Below, in pieces: positions 9,344-18,170 of a stretch of 64,000 nt of DNA (the first letter of the stretch is position 1; every line of letters begins with the position of its first letter). The stretch comes from CADCVQ01 sp038260305. Lineage in GTDB: Bacteria > Actinomycetota > Thermoleophilia > Solirubrobacterales > Solirubrobacteraceae. Position numbers and translations under genes: made by a program. The stretch spans positions 1-64,000 of the forward strand of contig JBBSNY010000023.1 of NCBI GenBank assembly GCA_038260305.1, given 5' to 3'. The notes beneath the pieces are model-generated. The model did not search any database. It was given only the letters and a program-made list of their open reading frames with translations, and was not told the DNA's origin.

Positions 9344-9474
9344 CGCGCCGGGACGCTAGCGATCGGCGGCTCACGCGGTGCCGCTTGGCGCCGCGCGCAC
9401 ATGCGTGTCCCGCGGTAACGCGTTCCCAACAATGCGCATGCACGCCCCAACGCCACCTGTCTGAGAATCGTTCC

Positions 9475-10278
9475 ATGGTCGATTCCGAGCTTCAGACGAT
9501 GATCCATCTCGACGAGCAGCACTGGTGGTATCGCGGCCGGCGCAGGGTGATTCGCGCCGTTCTGGATGGTGTCGCGCTGCCAGCTGACTGCTCGATTCTC
9601 GACGCGGGCTGCGGCTCGGGTCGCACGCTCGACGAGCTGCGCGACTACGGCGTCGCCCACGGGCTGGACCGCAGCGCGGCGGCTGTCGCGGCCGCCCGCT
9701 CGCGCGGCCACGACGTGAGCCTCGGCACCGTCGAAGAGGCCCCCTACCGGAGCGCGAGCTTCGATCTCGTCACGTGCCTGGACGTCGTCGAGCACACCCC
9801 GGACGAGCGCCGGACGCTCAGCGAGCTGCGGCGCATCTGCCGCCCCGGTGGCACGCTGCTCCTGACGGTCCCCGCCTACCAGGCGCTGTGGTCTGAGCAC
9901 GACGTCGCCAACCAGCACTACCGGCGCTACACCACCACGCGCCTGCGCGCCGTGGCCGCCGACTGCGGCTGGGAGCTCGTCCGCGACACGTACTTCAACA
10001 GCATCCTGCTGGCGCCCGCCGCAGCGGTGCGCCTGGCGCAGCGCCGCCGCCCGAGCCGCCAGCACGCATCCGACCTGACGCTCACGTCACGCCGGCTCGA
10101 CGACCTGCTCGAGCTGCCGCTGCGCATGGAGGCCCGGGCGCTGCGAGCCGGTGCGCGCCTGCCTGCCGGGCTGTCGCTGCTCGCCGTCTTCCGTGCCGCC
10201 CCGGTCGCCGCGGCGCCCGCGCAGGATCCCACGAGCTTCGTTGCCCGCCGCATCCGACGCGCCGCCGTCGCGGCCTGA
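9475..10278 (+). CDS. SAM-dependent class I methyltransferase
   Basis: 267 aa from ATG 9475. SAM-binding motif I ILDAGCGSGRTLDEL (about residues 40-54), motif II with the acidic residue in HGLDRSAAA, the later FDLVTCLDVVEHTPD, and the post-motif RPGGTLLLTVPAY. This N-terminal sequence (HLDEQHWWYRGRRRVI) is typical of methyltransferases found beside polyprenyl-phosphate GT2 enzymes in cell-surface glycan loci. The following GT2 begins 36 nt later on the same strand, so both probably act on one glycan or lipid carrier. Confidence 0.88.
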   Translation: MVDSELQTMIHLDEQHWWYRGRRRVIRAVLDGVALPADCSILDAGCGSGRTLDELRDYGVAHGLDRSAAAVAAARSRGHDVSLGTVEEAPYRSASFDLVTCLDVVEHTPDERRTLSELRRICRPGGTLLLTVPAYQALWSEHDVANQHYRRYTTTRLRAVAADCGWELVRDTYFNSILLAPAAAVRLAQRRRPSRQHASDLTLTSRRLDDLLELPLRMEARALRAGARLPAGLSLLAVFRAAPVAAAPAQDPTSFVARRIRRAAVAA

Positions 10279-10313
10279 CGCCCGGATTCCCATACCGAAG
10301 GAAAGGATCGTCG

Positions 10314-11108
10314 ATGTCTGCCACTCCCTCGCTCGCGAGCCATACCTGCCCGGCCGTCACGCGTGCGGCGCGGGTCCCACGCGAGCGAGCCCCCCAGGCG
10401 CTGCCCGGCCTGAGCGTCGTGCTGCCCTGCTTCGACGAGGCATCGAACGTCGCCGACGCGGTCCGCGCAGCGACGCGCGCGGCCTCGCGCTGCTCCTACG
10501 AGCACGAGATCATCGTCGTCGATGACGGCAGCCGCGATGAGACCGCAGCCATCACAGCGACGCTCATCGAGGCCGATCCGCGGGTGCGCCTGCTGATCCA
10601 CGGCGACAATCGCGGCTACGGGGAGGCGTTGCGCTCGGGCATCGAGGCCGCGCGCATGCCGTGGGTGCTGATCACCGACGCCGACCTGCAGTTCGATCTC
10701 GGCGAGCTCGAGACCTTCCTGCCGGCCGCCGAGCGCTCCGAGCTCGTCATCGGCTGGCGCATCAAGCGCTGCGACCCGATCAACCGGCGCGTCAACGCCG
10801 CGGCGTGGAACTGGCTCGTGCGCCGGACCTTCGGCCTGGCGGTCCGCGACGTCGACTGCGCGTTCAAGCTCATGCGCCGCGATCTACTGAGCACGTGCCG
10901 CTTCTCTGCGACGGGGGCGATGATCAGCACCGAGCTGCTCGTGCGCTGCCTCGCCGCCGGCGCGCGCATGGAGGAGATCGGCGTGCACCACCGTCCCCGC
11001 GTCGCCGGGGTGCAGAGCGGCGCCAGCCCGCGCGTCGTGATGCGCGCCTTGCGCGAGCTGAGCGCGTTGCGGGTCTCGCTGCGCAGGCTCGCGCTCATGA
11101 CCGCGTGA
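10314..11108 (+). CDS. Family 2 glycosyltransferase (dolichyl-phosphate mannose synthase-like)
   Basis: 264 aa; an AAGGAAAGGA ribosome-binding site precedes ATG 10314. GT-A fold: LSVVLPCFDEASN, EIIVVDDGSRDET, GYGEALRSGI, then WVLITDADLQFD as the DxD-like metal site, and a GWRIKR loop. The C-terminus lacks membrane helices, as in soluble Dpm1/DPMS enzymes that load a sugar onto a polyprenyl phosphate. The next gene is a PMT-type membrane transferase starting at the stop codon; such enzymes use the polyprenyl-phosphate sugar made by this one. Confidence 0.9.
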   Translation: MSATPSLASHTCPAVTRAARVPRERAPQALPGLSVVLPCFDEASNVADAVRAATRAASRCSYEHEIIVVDDGSRDETAAITATLIEADPRVRLLIHGDNRGYGEALRSGIEAARMPWVLITDADLQFDLGELETFLPAAERSELVIGWRIKRCDPINRRVNAAAWNWLVRRTFGLAVRDVDCAFKLMRRDLLSTCRFSATGAMISTELLVRCLAAGARMEEIGVHHRPRVAGVQSGASPRVVMRALRELSALRVSLRRLALMTA

Positions 11109-11110
11109 GC

Positions 11111-13537
11111 ATGCAGTCGGGCGCCATCACCAGCGCTCGCCCGCTGGCGCGTGCGCGCAGCTCATGGTCGACGCAGGCGCTGCCGCTCGCCGCCGTCACG
11201 CTGCTCGCGGTCGTCCTGCGCTTCGCGATGTTCGATCGCGTGCCGCTCAACCCGTACTACGACGCGGCTGTGCGCAGCATGGGCCTGTCGTGGCACAACT
11301 TCTTCTACGGCGCCTTCGAGCCCGCCGCGCAGGTTTCGATCGACAAGGCTCCGATCGACCTCTGGCTGCAGGTCCTGAGCGTCAAGCTGCTCGGCTTCGA
11401 CTCGATCGCGCTAAGGCTGCCGGAGGCGCTCGCCGGGGCGCTCGCGGTGCCGCTGCTCTACGACCTCGTTCGGCGCCTGTTCGGCCACGGCGCAGGTCTC
11501 GTCGCGGCGATCACGTTCGCCGTGCTGCCCGCGGCCGTGCTCGACGCGCGCAGCGACACGATGGACTCGCTGATGATGCTGGCGCTCGTCGCCGCGGGCT
11601 GGGCGATCGTCGTCGGCGCGCGCTCCGCTCGCGCCTGGCCTGTCGTCGGTGCCGGCGCGCTCGTCGGCCTGGCGTTCGAGGTCAAGCTGTTTCAGGCGCT
11701 GATCGTCGTGCCCGCGCTGCTCGTGCTGGCGCTGCTCGTCACCGACATCGGGTGGCGCCGGCGCGCCGTGCAGCTGATCGGCGGCGCGGTCGCGTTCCTC
11801 GTCGTGGGCCTGGGGTGGGTCGCCGTCGCGTCGCTCGCGCCGCTGGGGTCGCGGCCGTATCCGATCGGATCGACCAACGGCTCCATCTGGAACGTCGTCT
11901 TCGCGTTCAACGGCCTCCATCGCCTGCGCGCCTCGACCGACCCGAAGCTCGCCGCGTTCGATCCGGCGGGCCCGGCACGCATGTTCTCCACGGGCGGGCG
12001 CCACCTCGGGCCGCTGATCGGCGTCGCGCTCGTCCCGACGCTGATCCTGATCGCCTTCGCGCTGGCCGAGCGGCTGACCAACACGGACGTCGCCGACCGG
12101 GCGACGGCCCGCTTGCGGCGTGCGGGCGCCGCCTACGTCGCGGTGTGGCTGGCCACCGGCCTCGTGCTGTTGAGCGCCATGAGCCGCATACAGGTGCGCT
12201 ACCTCGAGGTGCTCACGCCGGCCGTGGCCGCGGCGTGCGGCATCGCGTTCGCGTCGCTCGCCGTCGCCGCCCGCCGGCGGCCCGCCGCGGCCTCGCTGCT
12301 CGTCGTGGCGGCGGCCGCGACCGCGGCGATCGCGCCGTCGGTCGCGCGCTCGCCCGGATGGGTCGCCCCCGTCGCCATCGCCGCCGCGACGGTGTCCGCA
12401 CTCGCCGCCTACGCCCTGACGCGTGCTGACCTCGAGTGGTCGCGAACGGCGATCTTCGGGACCCTCGCCACAGCCGTCCTCGTCGCGATCCTCGTCGCGC
12501 CGCTGGCGCGCACGCTGGGCGTCATCGACCTCGGCCAGACGAGCGCGCAGAAGGCGGGGGGCATGCCCGCCGCGCAGCTCGAGCCGCTGAGCGCGTTCCT
12601 GCGCGCCCACCAGACGGGGCGCTACGAGGTCGCGAGCACGAACGTCGCCAAGGGCGCGCCGCTGATCATCCGCGATGCGCGGCCCGTCCTGATGCTGACG
12701 AGCCTCGGCGGGCGTCCGCTGCTGACGCCACGACAGCTCGAGCGCAAGGTCGCCGGTGGCCAGGTGCGCTACCTGCTGACCGGGCGCGGCACATGCGCGG
12801 GACGGCCGGTGAGCCAGTGCGTCCCGGTCCTGCGCTGGGCTCGCGCGCACAGCACCGACGTCAGCGCAGCCGTCGGCCTGCGCCGTGACAGCCTGGCAAG
12901 GCTGCGGACGGCGCCGACGCCGCGACGCGTCGGCGGGACCGCGGCGGCGCTGACAACCACGCATACCGCCCGCGCCGCCGCCCCGCCCGCGATCGCGCGT
13001 CTGACGCGGATCGCCCGCCGGCGCTACGGCGACGAGGTCCACGGCTCGGCGGTCCACGTGGCGTTGCGTGCGATCGCTCGCGACCCAGGGCTCAAGGCGG
13101 CGCTCGTCCCCGGCCGCGCAGCCGAGCTGCGCAGCTACGTACGCAGCCGATTTCGCACCGTCTGGTATCACCAGCACGTCTCGCACCTGCGGATCGCCCG
13201 CGGCTCACGGACGCTCGTCGACGTCGGCGTCCCGTTCGTCGTGAAGGCCGCCACGCACGCGCTGCGCGATGCGCATGGCCACAGCGCCGGGACGCTCGCG
13301 ATCTCGATCCAGGACGTCGTCGGCTTCGTGCGCTACATGCATCGCAACTATCCGGTCGACGTCATCGTCAGGAGCAGCTCCGGCCAGGTGCGCACATCGC
13401 TGCGGATCGCTGACCCTACGAGGCTGCCCGATCGCGGGACCACGGTGATCGCCGGCCGGCGATACGCGGTCGGGTCGTTTCACGAGACCGCGTTCCCCCA
13501 CCAGCGCCTGAAGGTCTGGGTCCTCGCGCGTGCCTGA
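11111..13537 (+). CDS. PMT/ArnT-type membrane glycosyltransferase with extra C-terminal domain
   Basis: 808 aa from ATG 11111; a GTG at 11105 overlapping the GT2 stop is an alternative. About 12 membrane helices lie in residues 15-490. The first outside loop has NPYYDAAVRSMGLSWHNFFYGAF and VSIDKAPIDLWLQ, which fit the GT39/GT83 acidic catalytic loop. A soluble segment (QLEPLSAFLRAHQTG, LIIRDARPVLMLTSLGG) usual in this subgroup follows. Residues about 640-808 form a further region with ALRDAHGHSAGTLAISIQDV and FHETAFPHQRLKVWVLAR, resembling a Cache-like sensor fold. That last assignment is inference. Confidence 0.85.
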   Translation: MQSGAITSARPLARARSSWSTQALPLAAVTLLAVVLRFAMFDRVPLNPYYDAAVRSMGLSWHNFFYGAFEPAAQVSIDKAPIDLWLQVLSVKLLGFDSIALRLPEALAGALAVPLLYDLVRRLFGHGAGLVAAITFAVLPAAVLDARSDTMDSLMMLALVAAGWAIVVGARSARAWPVVGAGALVGLAFEVKLFQALIVVPALLVLALLVTDIGWRRRAVQLIGGAVAFLVVGLGWVAVASLAPLGSRPYPIGSTNGSIWNVVFAFNGLHRLRASTDPKLAAFDPAGPARMFSTGGRHLGPLIGVALVPTLILIAFALAERLTNTDVADRATARLRRAGAAYVAVWLATGLVLLSAMSRIQVRYLEVLTPAVAAACGIAFASLAVAARRRPAAASLLVVAAAATAAIAPSVARSPGWVAPVAIAAATVSALAAYALTRADLEWSRTAIFGTLATAVLVAILVAPLARTLGVIDLGQTSAQKAGGMPAAQLEPLSAFLRAHQTGRYEVASTNVAKGAPLIIRDARPVLMLTSLGGRPLLTPRQLERKVAGGQVRYLLTGRGTCAGRPVSQCVPVLRWARAHSTDVSAAVGLRRDSLARLRTAPTPRRVGGTAAALTTTHTARAAAPPAIARLTRIARRRYGDEVHGSAVHVALRAIARDPGLKAALVPGRAAELRSYVRSRFRTVWYHQHVSHLRIARGSRTLVDVGVPFVVKAATHALRDAHGHSAGTLAISIQDVVGFVRYMHRNYPVDVIVRSSSGQVRTSLRIADPTRLPDRGTTVIAGRRYAVGSFHETAFPHQRLKVWVLARA

Positions 13538-13565
13538 CGGCTGCGGCGTCGCGTAGTGTCTGAGC

Positions 13566-14267
13566 ATGTTCGCTGACGTGGTTCTCGAGCTGCTCGTGGT
13601 CGATGACGAGTCCGCGCTGCGTGAGAGCATCGTGCGCGCGTTCAGCCGCGACGGCCACCAGGTGACAGCGGTCGCCGACGGCCGCTCGGCGATCGACCGG
13701 GCGAGCACGCACAGCTTCGACTGCATCCTGCTCGACGTCGCGTTGGGGGCCGGACCCGACGGCGTCGAGGTCTGCCGCGAGCTGCGCGCGCGTCGTAACG
13801 TCACCCCGGTGATCATGCTCACCGCGCGCTCCAGCGAGGCCGACGCCGTGCTCGGGCTGGAGTCGGGCGCCGACGACTACATCACCAAGCCGTTCGGTCT
13901 CGCCGAGCTGCGCAGCCGTATCAAGGCCGTCCTGCGACGAGCCGGGCCGCGCGCGCTAGGCGATGCCGTCCTGCAGGTCGGGCCGATCGTGCTCGACGAC
14001 GAGCGCCGCCGGGTGCGGGTGCGCGGCGAGGAGATCGCCGTCACGTTCTCGGAGTTCGAGCTGCTGAAGGCGCTGATGGAGCGCGCCGGCCGGTTGTTCA
14101 GCCGCGAGGAGCTGCTCGCGGCGATCTGGGGCGACGCCGCCTACCGCGACCCCCGCGGCATCGACGTCCACGTGCGCCACCTGCGCGAGAAGATGGAGCA
14201 GCGCCCCCGCCAGCCGGAGCTGCTGCTGACCGTGCGCGGCGGCGGCTATCGCCTCAACGTCCCGTAG
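13566..14267 (+). CDS. OmpR/MprA-type response regulator
   Basis: 233 aa. N-terminal receiver: acidic pair in VVDDE, phospho-acceptor Asp in CILLDVALG (about residue 59), switch Thr in MLTAR, Lys in YITKPF. C-terminal winged helix (residues about 135-232) with TFSEFELLKALMERAG, RGIDVHVRHLREKME and TVRGGGYRL. Start ATG 13566 follows the PMT gene by 28 nt. The kinase gene begins 3 nt after the stop, so the pair is co-transcribed and probably regulates genes in response to an envelope signal. Confidence 0.93.
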   Translation: MFADVVLELLVVDDESALRESIVRAFSRDGHQVTAVADGRSAIDRASTHSFDCILLDVALGAGPDGVEVCRELRARRNVTPVIMLTARSSEADAVLGLESGADDYITKPFGLAELRSRIKAVLRRAGPRALGDAVLQVGPIVLDDERRRVRVRGEEIAVTFSEFELLKALMERAGRLFSREELLAAIWGDAAYRDPRGIDVHVRHLREKMEQRPRQPELLLTVRGGGYRLNVP

Positions 14268-14270
14268 GCG

Positions 14271-15773
14271 ATGCGCCGCCCGGGATTCCTGGGGCTCCGT
14301 GGGCGCCTCGTCCTCGCGCTGCTGGCGACGAGCGCGCTGACGGTCGGTGTCGTCGCGATCACGCTGCTGTCGCCGCTGGAGCACCGTCTGCGCGCCGACG
14401 AGATCGAGTCGCTGCACCAGGCGGCCGTCGTCGTGCGGCCGCTGCTCGCGCGCGTGCCGGAGGAGGCGCTGCGCCCAGGCTCGGCGCGGCTTGACCGCGC
14501 CGTCAAGCTCGCCGCCGGGCGCGTCGACGCGCAGATCGTGGTCGCGTCGAGGACAGGTGCGCTGCTCGCCGCCACGGTCGCGCGGCCCGGCGACCGTGTC
14601 GCACAGGCCGCCCGCGCCGCGCGTGAGCACCGTGTCGTGCGCTACGTCTCCGGCGGGGGGCCTGCGATCGAGGCGACGTACGCCGTTCCGGGGCGCGTCG
14701 GCGAACAGCTCGTCGGCATCGCCGTCACGCGACAGCTCGACGAGGCCGTCTCGGCGACGCAGACGGTGCGCCACGCGATGCTGCTCGCGGCAGCGGCGGG
14801 CATGGGCGCCGCGCTCCTGCTCGGCCTCGCCCTGTCGGCGCGGCTCGTGCGCCGACTGCGCTCGCTGCGCGACACGGCGCTACGCGTCGCGCAGCTCGGC
14901 CTCGTCGTGCAGATGATCCCCGACGATCGCCGCGACGAAATCGGCGACCTGCAGCGCGCCTTCTCGACAATGCAGAACCGGCTGCGCGAGCAGGAGGAGG
15001 CCCGACGGACGTTCGTCTCGACCGCGTCGCACGAGCTGCGCACGCCGCTGGCGTCGCTGCGGCTGATGCTCGACCTCGCGCGCGAGGAGCTCGAGCGCGA
15101 GCAGCCCGACAGCGTCGAGGCGCGCCGCGAGGTCGAGCGCGCGTCCGGCCAGGCCGAGCGCCTGTCCCTGCTCGCCAACGAGCTGCTGGACCTCAGCCGC
15201 ATCGACGCCGGCGTCCCATCCGATCTGCAGCTCGTCGACGCCGCGGCGATCACGGGCGCGGTCGTGCGCGAATTCAGCGCCCGCGCCGAGTCCCAAGGTC
15301 AGGGGCTGCGCCTGGAGGCCGGCACCGGAGCCTGGTCAATCGCCGATCACGGTCACGTCGCGCAGATCGTGCGGATCATGCTCGACAACGCGCTGCGCTT
15401 TGCCCCGCCCGGCGAGGCGATCGACGTCGCCGTGACCGCGACGGCGCAGGCCGTCGCGGTTCGCGTCCGCGACCGCGGTCCGGGGATCCCGCGAGCCGAG
15501 CGCGAGCCGATCTTCGAGCGCTTCGCGCGCGGCGCTGCGACTGGCGGCGAGGGCGGCTTCGGCCTCGGCCTCGCGATCGGACGCGAGCTCGCGACACGGA
15601 TGAACGCGCAACTGCAGATCGTTGATGTCGAAGGTGACGGCGCCTGCTTCGAGCTGCGGCTCGTGCCCGCGCCGGACCCCGAGCGATCCGATGCTCGTAC
15701 GCCGCCCGACGCGCCCGAGCCCCAGCGCGAACGCCACGGGGCGCGCCGCCTGCGTGTTCGCCGGCGGGTGTGA
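14271..15773 (+). CDS. Sensor histidine kinase
   Basis: 500 aa. Two membrane segments (about residues 10-32 and 165-190) enclose an extracytoplasmic sensor of roughly 130 residues. Then HAMP (RLRSLRDTALRVAQLG), HisKA with phospho-His in STASHELRTPLASL, and HATPase with N box DNALRFAPPG and G boxes DRGPGIP and GFGLGLAI. Partner of the regulator ending at 14267. The Pro/Arg-rich tail after residue 470 is nonconserved. Confidence 0.93.
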   Translation: MRRPGFLGLRGRLVLALLATSALTVGVVAITLLSPLEHRLRADEIESLHQAAVVVRPLLARVPEEALRPGSARLDRAVKLAAGRVDAQIVVASRTGALLAATVARPGDRVAQAARAAREHRVVRYVSGGGPAIEATYAVPGRVGEQLVGIAVTRQLDEAVSATQTVRHAMLLAAAAGMGAALLLGLALSARLVRRLRSLRDTALRVAQLGLVVQMIPDDRRDEIGDLQRAFSTMQNRLREQEEARRTFVSTASHELRTPLASLRLMLDLAREELEREQPDSVEARREVERASGQAERLSLLANELLDLSRIDAGVPSDLQLVDAAAITGAVVREFSARAESQGQGLRLEAGTGAWSIADHGHVAQIVRIMLDNALRFAPPGEAIDVAVTATAQAVAVRVRDRGPGIPRAEREPIFERFARGAATGGEGGFGLGLAIGRELATRMNAQLQIVDVEGDGACFELRLVPAPDPERSDARTPPDAPEPQRERHGARRLRVRRRV

Positions 15774-15914
15774 AGGCGCGCTCGACGCGTCCCATAGGCA
15801 GAGATCCCCGCTCGGTCGTGACCGACGATCAATGTGGGGATCGGCGTATGAGGGTGGCGGGCCGGCACGAACCTCAACCTCGGCCTGACCAACACGACGT
15901 ACATCATCGGCGCG

Positions 15915-16532
15915 ATGCTGACCGCCGTCCTCGTCGCCCAGTTCAAGCTCAAGAAGTACGTGCCCGGCGTCTACTGGTCGGCCGTCGTCTTGATCAGCAT
16001 CGTCGGCACGCTCATCACCGACAACCTCGTCGAGAACTTCCACGTCACGCTTGTGCAGAGCACGATCGGGTTCGCGACCGCCCTCGCCGCGACGTTCGCC
16101 GCCTGGTACGCCAGCGAGCGCACGCTGTCGATCCACACGATCGTCACGCGCCGCCGCGAGGCGTTCTACTGGCTGACGATCCTCTTCACGTTCGCCTTGG
16201 GCACCGCTGCAGGCGACCTTGTCGCCGAGCAACTGGCCCTCGGCTACAGCCTCTCCGCAGCGATCTTCGCCGGCGTCATCGGCCTGATCACGCTCGCGCA
16301 CGCCCGCTCCAAGCTCGCCGCCGTTCCCGCGTTCTGGATGGCCTACATCCTCACCCGCCCCCTCGGTGCATCCTTCGGCGACCTGTTCTCCCAGCCGACC
16401 AGCAACGGCGGCCTGAACCTCGGCACGACCGGTACCAGCGCCCTGTTTCTGACCGCGATCCTCGCCACCGTCAGCTACCTCACCATCACCAAGAAGGACC
16501 AGACCAAGACCCCCGAGCTCGAGCCAGCCTGA
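15915..16532 (+). CDS. COG4705-type membrane protein, 5'-truncated
   Basis: 205 aa from the first available ATG. Homology begins earlier, at codon 15861 (AGTNLNLGLTNTTYIIGA), but the frame is closed by a TGA at 15849-15851 and lacks any start between. The N-terminal first helix of the family (usually about 40 residues with a WIIK.LATTVGET-like motif) is missing. The remainder has 6-7 membrane segments and family motifs LITDNLVENF, SERTLSIHTIVTRRREAFYW, AGDLVAEQLALGY and TRPLGASFGDLFSQP. Family function unknown. It sits just after the kinase. Likely non-functional or a shortened protein. Confidence 0.75.
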   Translation: MLTAVLVAQFKLKKYVPGVYWSAVVLISIVGTLITDNLVENFHVTLVQSTIGFATALAATFAAWYASERTLSIHTIVTRRREAFYWLTILFTFALGTAAGDLVAEQLALGYSLSAAIFAGVIGLITLAHARSKLAAVPAFWMAYILTRPLGASFGDLFSQPTSNGGLNLGTTGTSALFLTAILATVSYLTITKKDQTKTPELEPA

Positions 16533-16558
16533 CCCGCCGCACCGCTACGTATCACCGC

Positions 16559-16586
16559 GACCGCGGGCTCAAACGAGCCCGCGGTC
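16559..16586 (+). terminator. Strong hairpin downstream of COG4705 gene
   Basis: A perfect 12-bp inverted repeat, GACCGCGGGCTC / GAGCCCGCGGTC, with 4-nt loop AAAC, starts 27 nt after the stop. No T-run follows, as is common in GC-rich actinobacterial terminators. Confidence 0.75.
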
Positions 16587-16721
16587 GTCTGGCTGGATCT
16601 CCCCCGCTTCGGTGTACACGGGTTGATTGGGCGACCTGCGTCGCTGGTGAGCTGGTAAGGCCTGCTGCGGCGCGCCGGCAGCGCAGAAGGCAGTGGACTT
16701 CTGGACTGCGTACTTGTGATC

Positions 16722-18029
16722 ATGTTCGCGAACCGGTGTCACTTCGCGCTCGCCGCAGTCGCGGTCGTTGTCGCCGGCTGCGGCGGTCACACCGCCAGCA
16801 GGCAAACGGCGACCGGCACCAACGGCCAACGCTCACCCTCGGCGACGTTGCACCCCGCCCCGGCCTCGGTGGCGACCGCGTGCCGCGTGCTGGCCCGCTC
16901 GCTCGCGCTTGGCGTGCTCTGCCCGACGCGCCTACCCAAGGGGCGTTGGGCTGTGAGCCACAGGACGCTGCGAACTGGACGCTGCGCCTACCTGCTGGAC
17001 CTCAACACCCGACCCTTCGGGCAGAACATCGCTTTTCACGAGCTCGCCGGTGGGCGCTGCGGTCAATGGCCGCTGGCGACTCGCAGCGGCCGCTGGCCCG
17101 CCCACTCGGCGCTCGCCGACGACCTCGGGCTGATCGGCGCCAAAGCGCTGCGGGCCGGCCAGCCGAGCGTCACCATCCCGACGCCCGTGCGGCCGCGCGT
17201 CCTTCGGCGAATCGAGATCGCCGGGCACCACGGGCTACTGCTGCAAGAAGCCGGCTATCCCAGCGGCGGGGTTCATGGCGGACACATTGCGGCGATCTGG
17301 AATCAGGGCGCCGACGGCTACGTCCTCAGCCTGCACTTCACCGAACAACCCCACGCCCCGATCACGAGCTGGCAACAGATCGTCATCGACGCGGCAGAGG
17401 CGATGAGCCGCTCGACTACACCGATCGCGCCGGCGGCCCGCCCTCCGCAGAGCGCTGGGAACGTCATCGAGCGCACGCCCGCCCAAGCCCTACGACGCCG
17501 CGGCGCGCCGCTGAACCTCACCAGTGCGCTGCCGCGCTCGGTGAAAGGCGCGTGCGCGACCGCAGCCGCCAAGAGCCAAGCCGTCGTCTACTGCCCGCCG
17601 CTCGTCCCCACCGGCCCGACGCTCGTCGACGGCGTCGACGGCATCCTCAGCAGTCGTGACTTTCGAGCGGGATTCGTAGCGAACTTCACGAGCCACTCGG
17701 TCCAGCCCTCGCGCTCGGCACCAGGCCACTGGACCCTCGCCGAGGGCGAGCCTGAGACGCTCCGCGCGCTGCTATACCCACCCAGCTACAACGTGCGCGA
17801 CGGCTCGATCACGCAGCGCCAGATTCGGATCGATCGCACCTCGGCGACGCTTTGGCTCATGCCCGCCTTCCGCGTCTTGCACAGCATCTACGGCGGACAC
17901 GCAGTTGTGACCTGGCGTTGCGCCGGCCGCGAATACCAGGTCTCGATGCACGGCCACAACAACGCCCAGCGAACAGTCCTCATCGCCACCTCCCTCGCCG
18001 ACGAGCTGCCAGTGACGTGCCGTCGGTGA
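16722..18029 (+). CDS. Hypothetical lipoprotein with internal duplication
   Basis: 435 aa from ATG 16722 (GTG 16716 also possible). Lipoprotein signal: HFALAAVAVVVAGCGG with lipobox VAGC. Two similar halves, about residues 60-245 and 270-435: each has a Cys-Pro start (LCPTRLPKG / YCPPLVPTGP), a central GxW segment (SGRWPAHSALADD / PGHWTLAEGEPE), and an end with GGVHGGHIAAIWNQGADGYVLSLH / YGGHAVVTWRCAGREYQVSMH followed by an amphipathic helix. No known domain or catalytic motif is recognised. Probably an extracytoplasmic protein of unknown role. Confidence 0.75.
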   Translation: MFANRCHFALAAVAVVVAGCGGHTASRQTATGTNGQRSPSATLHPAPASVATACRVLARSLALGVLCPTRLPKGRWAVSHRTLRTGRCAYLLDLNTRPFGQNIAFHELAGGRCGQWPLATRSGRWPAHSALADDLGLIGAKALRAGQPSVTIPTPVRPRVLRRIEIAGHHGLLLQEAGYPSGGVHGGHIAAIWNQGADGYVLSLHFTEQPHAPITSWQQIVIDAAEAMSRSTTPIAPAARPPQSAGNVIERTPAQALRRRGAPLNLTSALPRSVKGACATAAAKSQAVVYCPPLVPTGPTLVDGVDGILSSRDFRAGFVANFTSHSVQPSRSAPGHWTLAEGEPETLRALLYPPSYNVRDGSITQRQIRIDRTSATLWLMPAFRVLHSIYGGHAVVTWRCAGREYQVSMHGHNNAQRTVLIATSLADELPVTCRR

Positions 18030-18170
18030 CAACCCCCGCCCACGTTGGGGGCCCAGCACCCAAACGGCGGCTGCGCACCCCCGGCGCAATCGACGTGACG
18101 AGCGAGCCGTCGGCCCAGGGATTGGCGGGGCCCGATGCGTCCGGGGTCCCGGGCTGTCACGGTGGGGGAG

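Noticed and set aside
10661..11110. Extension of the PMT ORF upstream through the GT2 gene
   Set aside because: The GT2 frame is clearly coding here; the extension is its shadow.
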